Source of the DNA: Tubiluchus corallicola | Taxonomy: Eukaryota; Priapulida; Priapulimorpha; Priapulimorphida; Tubiluchidae | NCBI GenBank assembly: GCA_030141605.1 | Contig: JAQGDQ010000020.1 | Location: forward strand, 1,200,001-1,264,000 | Length of the DNA stretch: 64,000 bases | Reading direction: 5' to 3' | Shown: positions 58,577 through 64,000 of the stretch, piece after piece | How the letters are laid out: each line of letters begins with the position of its first letter | Position numbering within the stretch: the first letter of the stretch is position 1 | Made by a program: the position numbers and the translations under genes | Notes under the pieces: generated by a model | What the model saw: only the letters and a program-made list of their open reading frames with translations | Told to the model about the DNA's origin: nothing | Databases searched by the model: none

Positions 58577-59984
58577 GGCCTTGTATATGCGTGTTTTATT
58601 GGCAAAATATCGATTACCAGCATACACACGTACATATAAAACACAACTACGCAGAGATATAAATTTTAGTATTTCATTTGGTATTCATTTATCATGGATT
58701 GTATTGAGGGCCCTCAACATGTATAATATACTCGGCCCAGGCACTTGCACGTATCTTACACACTAACACAGTAGGCTATTGATTTATTACTCGGCCATTG
58801 TTGACATCATTTACTCTGGAAGATCTTAATATTTTATGGTCGACTTGTACGACAGGTACTAATGGGGGAAAATTCAGGCACATCAGCATCCGGGTATATT
58901 TGGGGCTGTTTCAAAGCAGGGGTAAAACGCACATAGCGGGTTTATCTAGTGAACTGCTTATTTCTTACATTCAGTTAAGAAACGGTATGGCAAATGTTAA
59001 GTATGTAATGTGTTTGGGCTTTAAAAACCAAATTCGAAGCTCGATTAAATTTTGCTCTTTCTTTGCTCTTTATTTGCCAAAACATGTCATTCCATCTAAA
59101 CATAAGAAATTAGTGCCAAAAAATAACAAATAAACAAATAAACAAAAAATAACAATAGCCAAAAGTCAATTTTACATAATTAAGAGTTCTACACTGCACT
59201 GTCGTATTAATTAATACCTAGCTGTTATTTTAAACTAAATTTAAGTTTTTTTAAAGTAATTAGAGGATATACATACGTTATTAGCCCCAAATCATGAGCA
59301 ATTGTAAACAGATAACGACAATATCTTACTAACTTATCATAACACGTCTTCACTTCACAGTAGGCCTCTGACCCAGATCAAATTGATCACGTGATTAGGC
59401 CAAAAATCACCACAAGGTGGCCAAAGCCGACAACAAGCGAAGGCCGCCAAGCACGCCAATGCGAGATTTCCAGTACATAAAGTTTTCAAAAAGAAAAATC
59501 GCCATAAATTGTCTACTTTTACCCATAATGTACAGTTTTTGCCTCTTTGGCTTCAGCAATCACCCAAGTCGGTGGGACTGGGGCCTGGTCGGACCTCTTC
59601 CCAAATTACAATCAAAGTCCGAACACATGTGTGGCGATGGAAAGACTAGAAAACCAGCCAAAATCTTTGGGCTATATAAACAACCATTGCGAACACTAAC
59701 AGTGCGAGATTTCACAGCTTTGTAGAAACTTCGGATCTGCTATATCAATAATTGACATTTAAGCTTAGAGAAATAAACAGGCGACTCGGAGTTTGCGGGA
59801 AAAACAACATACATTTGCAACTTAGCCGTTACCTAATATCACAATTATGCACAATAAATGGTTATCGAACGCTGGAGTAAACAGGCAACTTTAAGAATGT
59901 TTACGTAGCCGTCATTGCAGGGAATAAGACGATGCAGACAGGTGTTACTTCTTCTTTCTATCATTTCTTTCTACTGCTGTCTCT
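58577..59984. other. Upstream of the Rieske candidate first exon, nothing secure
   Basis: A 102-codon plus-strand frame at 59417-59725 has no known motif. On the minus strand a TTTATATAG near 59670 could be a TATA box for a further 5' exon of the Rieske gene, but no coding exon was found. Confidence 0.35.
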
Positions 59985-60725
59985 TTTAAACTAAATTTCA
60001 CAAAGGTTTATGTAATCATTGAAAGAGGAAGAATGGAGAATTTAAAGTACCTCTAAAAACTTTCCGAGGAAATATGTGTTACTTAGCCTACCTGTTTGGA
60101 AGACTTACGTAACTGGGAAAGAAAATTGTACAGGTTTTACACGTCAAATGTAGATTTAGGTAATTCAAATGTGTTAACAATGGTCTTCAACAAATTTAAG
60201 CGTTTTTGGTAAGTCAATTGTAGACACATGTCAAGTCAAATGTGACATTGGTATCTCAAATGTGGATAGGTAGTAAAGCTTAAGGATGTTAAATTTAATC
60301 TTCTTTAATTTCAATTTAATAATTGCTCTTAAGTTAAAATAACAACGTTATAGGTTCACTAATATTCTGCAAACTTTACATACCATTGGAACTGTTAGAG
60401 AAAACAATGCATTCTTAAAATAAACAATGTTTCTTGAGAGAAACTAATTCATTAATGCAGTGCTAATTTCTATGTCTACATTTGACTTACCTAAGTAACA
60501 TTTAAGTTACCAAAACACATTTGAAATTCCTAAGTCTACATTTGAGTTACCTAAGTCACTTTTGAACTTTCCTGTGTCTACATTTGACGTGTAAAACCTA
60601 TATAAATTTACAAAGTACGTGCCAGTTGGTAAAACGTCACTGGCTCATTATCCGTGTGTACACCAAAAAACGTCACTGATTCACCAGAAAATCGTATTAC
60701 TAAATTGATTGTATGTACATAGCCA
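59985..60725 (-). repeat. Dispersed repeat, copy 3, split by a MITE
   Basis: Read on the minus strand, 60725-60603 and 60130-59985 together follow copy 1: GGTGTACAC, CAGTGACGTTTTACCAA, then TAAGTCTTCCAAACAGG and TTCTTCCTCTTTCA. The element at 60131-60600 interrupts it. Confidence 0.75.
60131..60600. mobile_element. MITE with TA target duplication and about 24-bp inverted ends
   Basis: The ends CAGGTTTTACACGTCAAATG and TAGGTTTTACACGTCAAATG (right end inward) are flanked by TA on each side (60129-60130 and 60601-60602). Inside, the subterminal motif GTCAAATGTAGAC with TAGGTAA recurs in both orientations. It encodes nothing. TA duplication suggests a Tc1/mariner-type mobiliser. Confidence 0.88.
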
Positions 60726-61059
60726 TTGAAATTAAAAACACCAACCTGGTTTGGAAATTAGATGGGCGACTGCCCAAAAAATCAGTTCAAGTGCCATTTA
60801 TTACCTGCTAGTGATTTACCAGTGAAGACAAACACATACACTTACAAACATCCGTCAATTCAGTGCCTCATCTTCTGAATATTATTCATAAATAGCTAGA
60901 TTTCGGTCCCGCCATACAATCTATGTTAAGTAAGCTCTGTCATCGACTTTTCGTTACTTTTGTTGGTAAGAAAGCGCAATTTAATTAAATGCATCAATAT
61001 ATGGATGTGGCTTTTAACATTATCGTTGCTGTTTTTCTTCAAGTTCAAGGACACAGATT

Positions 61060-61213
61060 AGCTCAAGTTTTCAAGAGAACTAACACCCCAACAGAAGCAT
61101 GTCATAACCGACCAGCTTAAGTATTCAAGATAATTAACTCCCCAACAGAAGCATGTCATAACCGACCAGCTTAAGTATTCAAGATAACTAACTCCCCAAC
61201 AAAAGCACGTCAT
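61060..61213 (+). repeat. 54-bp tandem repeat, three copies
   Basis: Copies start at 61060, 61114 and 61168 and contain AACTCCCCAACAGAAGCATG. The third copy is partly diverged and incomplete. Confidence 0.88.
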
Positions 61214-62333
61214 ACTTCTTTGTGGTGGAAAATGTAAAAATGCAAAAAATGTTCGTTGATGCGTCACTTATTTACAAAATCCCGACCTGGCCGTCTTTAA
61301 CTTCTCCCCGAAGTCGACCATATCCTCGAGGATTCATCTAAATATTCACAGCGGTTGTCCAAAAAGCGATGAAAATGATAGCGTCATTACACAGATGGAC
61401 CAGTAACGTGAACCAGAAGTGTATGCCGCCATGATTGACACGGGTTTTGTTAACTCAAGTTCAACTGTTTACAACACTAATGGAATCAAGCCGCTGAAAC
61501 CCTATTATACGCACTGACCCGGGATTTAGTTTGGTATTTTGTTGCCGGGTATAATGAGAAGTGCTGGCGTACGATTACAGTTCTACATGTGTGTTTCACC
61601 GACCCCAACTGCATAGGTAAACTCCAATCATTTGCACACATACGGAGTTCTTAACCATGCTCAGCTTCTGTACGATTTGGCGCATATGTGGCACAGTATG
61701 ACTGTTGTATACTTGCAGCTCAACAATCAGCGTTAAGGCGTGATCATATTCTTCTTTGCAAATGTTTCAAAGAGAATGTAATGCTATTTAATTTGGTTAT
61801 TAACTGTGTTGTCGCGAAGTTCGTCTTAATTACTTCGCGTTGATTAACTTGACTTTTAAATATTACATTGTCTTCTTGCTCATTTCTTCATCACATTCCC
61901 TCCTTTTTTAGGCTTGTTACAGCATTGATATAGCTTAAATTTCCCTCTACTCTTACTGTACTTATTTGCTTCTGAATGACCTTTTACATTAATAGTGTTC
62001 TAGTTTTCTGTATTTAAGCTGTGTAAGACAAGTCTACCTTGAACATTTAGACCTGTGGGCTAGCCAGGCTAATTGTTCCGCTGTTTTAGTATAGTGGTAT
62101 TTGAGTATTGATAATTATCTTATTTGATTCTGTGATTGTACCTGATAGTATAGATGTTATAATATAATTCCTCGTGACTTGTTAATGATTGTTTTTTTTA
62201 TTATTTGATTGAAAAAGCTAACAGGCTTAGTAATTGTGGGCAAAGTTTAATTCAGTAACAGTTCTCCCACCTATTTCATTGCCCACAAACTGATTAATAA
62301 TTACACTTCACGGTCAAATATTTACTGCGACAG
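61214..62333. other. Intergenic stretch, nothing recognised
   Basis: No gene, RNA or transposon end is evident. Confidence 0.5.
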
Positions 62334-62347
62334 ATGAAAACTAATAA

Positions 62348-62582
62348 ACCATATTAATTAAATCATAACTTTTTTCATGTTTTTGTGCATAGTTGTAAAT
62401 ATGTTTGATTTTATTCGTCGTTACTTTCCATTACTGCACAGTAGTTTAGATTGCACTGATGCATTTGCCTTTAGCAGTGTAAGTTTTTATTAACTAACAC
62501 TGATTGATCATCTCTGTAAAGTTTTTATCAGTGATTTTCAATGTATTTTAATGGCAAATAAAGATTATTATTGTTATTAATT
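62348..62582 (+). mobile_element. 5'-truncated LINE 3' end with 14-bp target duplication
   Basis: The direct repeat ATGAAAACTAATAA at 62334-62347 and 62583-62596 flanks a 235-bp segment. It ends AATGGCAAATAAAGATTATT and a short TTA/TTG tail. It is homologous to 58025-58150. Confidence 0.85.
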
Positions 62583-62630
62583 ATGAAAACTAATAAGCTT
62601 AATTCCGAAAGGAGACGGAGTGACATTATT

Positions 62631-62689
62631 TAAATGTTCGGAAATCTGCCGACGCATCCTTGATGAATCCGCAGATTTCCGAACATTTA
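62631..62689. repeat. Perfect 19-bp inverted repeat
   Basis: TAAATGTTCGGAAATCTGC at 62631-62649 is exactly complementary to 62671-62689, with a 21-nt spacer. It stands at the 5' border of the LINE fragment that follows. Confidence 0.9.
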
Positions 62690-64000
62690 CGTAACGAAAA
62701 TAAAACGTATGAGCTGAACACAGCCAAGAATGACCTTGTCATAGAAGCAAAAGAAAACACAAGAAGACTTGCGGTTAATATTGTTGAAAAAACTTGTAAG
62801 TATCAGAAGATCTTTCCATCTGGAGATAGCTACTGTGAAATGGCTAATCGATTTGGATCCTTTTTCAGTGAAAGGATTGAGAATATTAAGGAGAACAAGT
62901 TACCAATATTCAACTTCTGGAACATAATACCGACTGTTGGTAGAAATTTATCACAGATATTTTAAATCATCCAGGATTCTCACAGATTTGGAGGCTAAAA
63001 GTACAGAGTCCATTAGGCCTTCGAAAAAAATCCTTCAGTTTCGCTGGCTGTCTTTCAAATAAAATAACTTTACTAATTATCAATACGAATTATGCATGTG
63101 GCATTTTCATTGACATGTCAAAACCCTTTAACACTATTAATTCATGTAATTCTTCTTGAAAAGATAAAATACTGTTGCACTGCCCATTGTATCAACTAGC
63201 TAGGGTTGTTATGTTTGATAAATTAAGTGAAATACTTCTGCCCGAAAACCTTAACATAGCTGCCTTAGGAAATAATGATCTGTTGAAGTTGTTATTATTC
63301 GGAAAAGATGAATTTAACTATGTTGTTAACTGTAAAATATTCCAATGTATACATGACTTTATATTACGTACTAAACGCTTCCAGTAGTTTCTATTTGATA
63401 TGAAATACACCAGTCTTAAATATTCGTACATTAATATTTTCTAACCCTCATTTTCTACTAATGTCTAATGTATTCTTGTAGTAAACCTTGTCAGCTTGTG
63501 TAGTTATAGTCTATTCTTACTGTAAATGTTCTTGTAAATAGTGTATAAAGTCTGTTGTGGTGAAGATCCTAAACCATGTTATTCAAACTGTCTGATCCAA
63601 TCCTAAATAAATTATGTTTAAACTGAAAGATAAAATATGGGATCATGGCAGTTTCTCAATTCTGGTTCAAAGGCTATTTCACTAGACGGAGTTAGCACGT
63701 TAAAGTAGATGGGCGTAAATCCCTTTTAAAGCAGTTGGTCTCCCTCAGGAATCAGCACTGAATCCACTTCTATTTCCTTTATACATAAATTATTATGTCT
63801 ACCGATCTTTAGTAACTGACTTTCGTTTCGCGCTTTTGTGTGGATATTTGGGAACCTCAATACTTGATAACAGAGATACTCATTAACAAGGACAATTAGT
63901 AATAGGGATTCAGAAACTTGTCAAGACATTGACTCACAGCATAATTGCGAGTGGGGTTCATATACCCTGCTGTATGCAATTCTGTCCTGTTATATATATA
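62660..64000 (+). mobile_element. Degenerate LINE with reverse-transcriptase domain, interrupted by a second LINE
   Basis: Before the interruption the frames read MANRFGSFFSERIENIKENK (the linker before the RT domain of CR1/Jockey-type LINEs) and CGIFIDMSKPFNTINS (RT motif, normally GxFxDLSKAFDTV). After it they read FWFKGYFTRRS, VKVDGRKS and LNPLLFPLYIN, the degraded GVPQGSxLGPLLFLLYIND motif. Frameshifts and stops are frequent. The element runs past the window end. Confidence 0.85.
63172..63625 (+). mobile_element. Truncated LINE 3' end nested in the LINE RT domain
   Basis: This 454-bp segment is flanked by a 12-bp direct repeat AAAGATAAAATA (63160-63171 and 63626-63637). It begins in LHCPLYQLARVVMFDKLSEI, the C-terminal zinc-knuckle-like end of a LINE ORF2, and ends the frame in FILRTKRFQ at 63387 with a 3' UTR behind it. 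It interrupts the RT reading frame of the host element at LLEKIKY. Confidence 0.87.

Noticed and set aside
59417-59725. 102-codon plus-strand frame
   Set aside because: No family motif, no splice support and atypical composition; left unannotated, though the region may hold a 5' part of the Rieske gene on the other strand.
61058-61267. Cys/Trp-rich repeated peptide frame on the minus strand
   Set aside because: It is the translation of the 54-bp tandem repeat, whose length is a multiple of three.

Overview
The window is nuclear DNA from an animal, most likely an invertebrate whose phylum I cannot fix from sequence alone. The grounds are long AT-rich introns with GT/AG borders, genes from animal-specific families (Mint/APBA adaptor, FRMD3/5-type FERM protein), splitting of the FERM and PDZ coding sequence into many short exons, and a dense load of hAT, pogo, piggyBac-like, LINE and SINE relics with many microsatellites. 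There is no bacterial-style gene order, rRNA operon or CRISPR.

Four protein genes can be reconstructed by joining exons whose phases agree. (1) At 1-1151 on the plus strand are the last two coding exons of a Mint/X11 (APBA) adaptor: the end of its last PDZ domain and its C-terminus. (2) At 33470-8174 on the minus strand is a complete 14-exon gene for a 543-residue FRMD5/FRMD3-like protein (FERM domain, FERM-adjacent region, one C-terminal membrane helix); its first intron is 11 kb. (3) At 41577-51819 on the plus strand is a complete 7-exon microsomal cytochrome P450 of 527 residues with I-helix, ExxR, PERF and heme-thiolate motifs. (4) At 58576-52841 on the minus strand is a small soluble Rieske [2Fe-2S] protein resembling RFESD; its last two exons are secure and its first is tentative.

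APBA and FRMD5 converge, FRMD5 and the P450 are head to head across 8 kb of repeat-rich DNA, and the P450 and the Rieske gene converge with 1 kb between stop codons. I see no evidence that these genes form one pathway; P450 and Rieske proteins both handle electrons or oxygen chemistry, but the adjacency may be chance.

Most of the remaining DNA is repeats. Notable are a 56-bp tandem array that grew out of the APBA stop-codon region; a 60-bp array with three-unit periodicity; 50-bp and 88-bp arrays in FRMD5 intron 1; an inverted minisatellite; a roughly 215-bp foldback in FRMD5 intron 11; hAT MITEs with 8-bp target duplications (one 19 bp from a splice donor); a pogo element with TA duplication and a broken transposase; a TTAA-flanked piggyBac-like element; a TA-flanked MITE inside an older three-copy dispersed repeat; a truncated LINE nested in another LINE with a 12-bp duplication; and SINE relics derived from 5S rRNA and tRNA. 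I found no convincing new molecular system; the unusual content is genome-structural.
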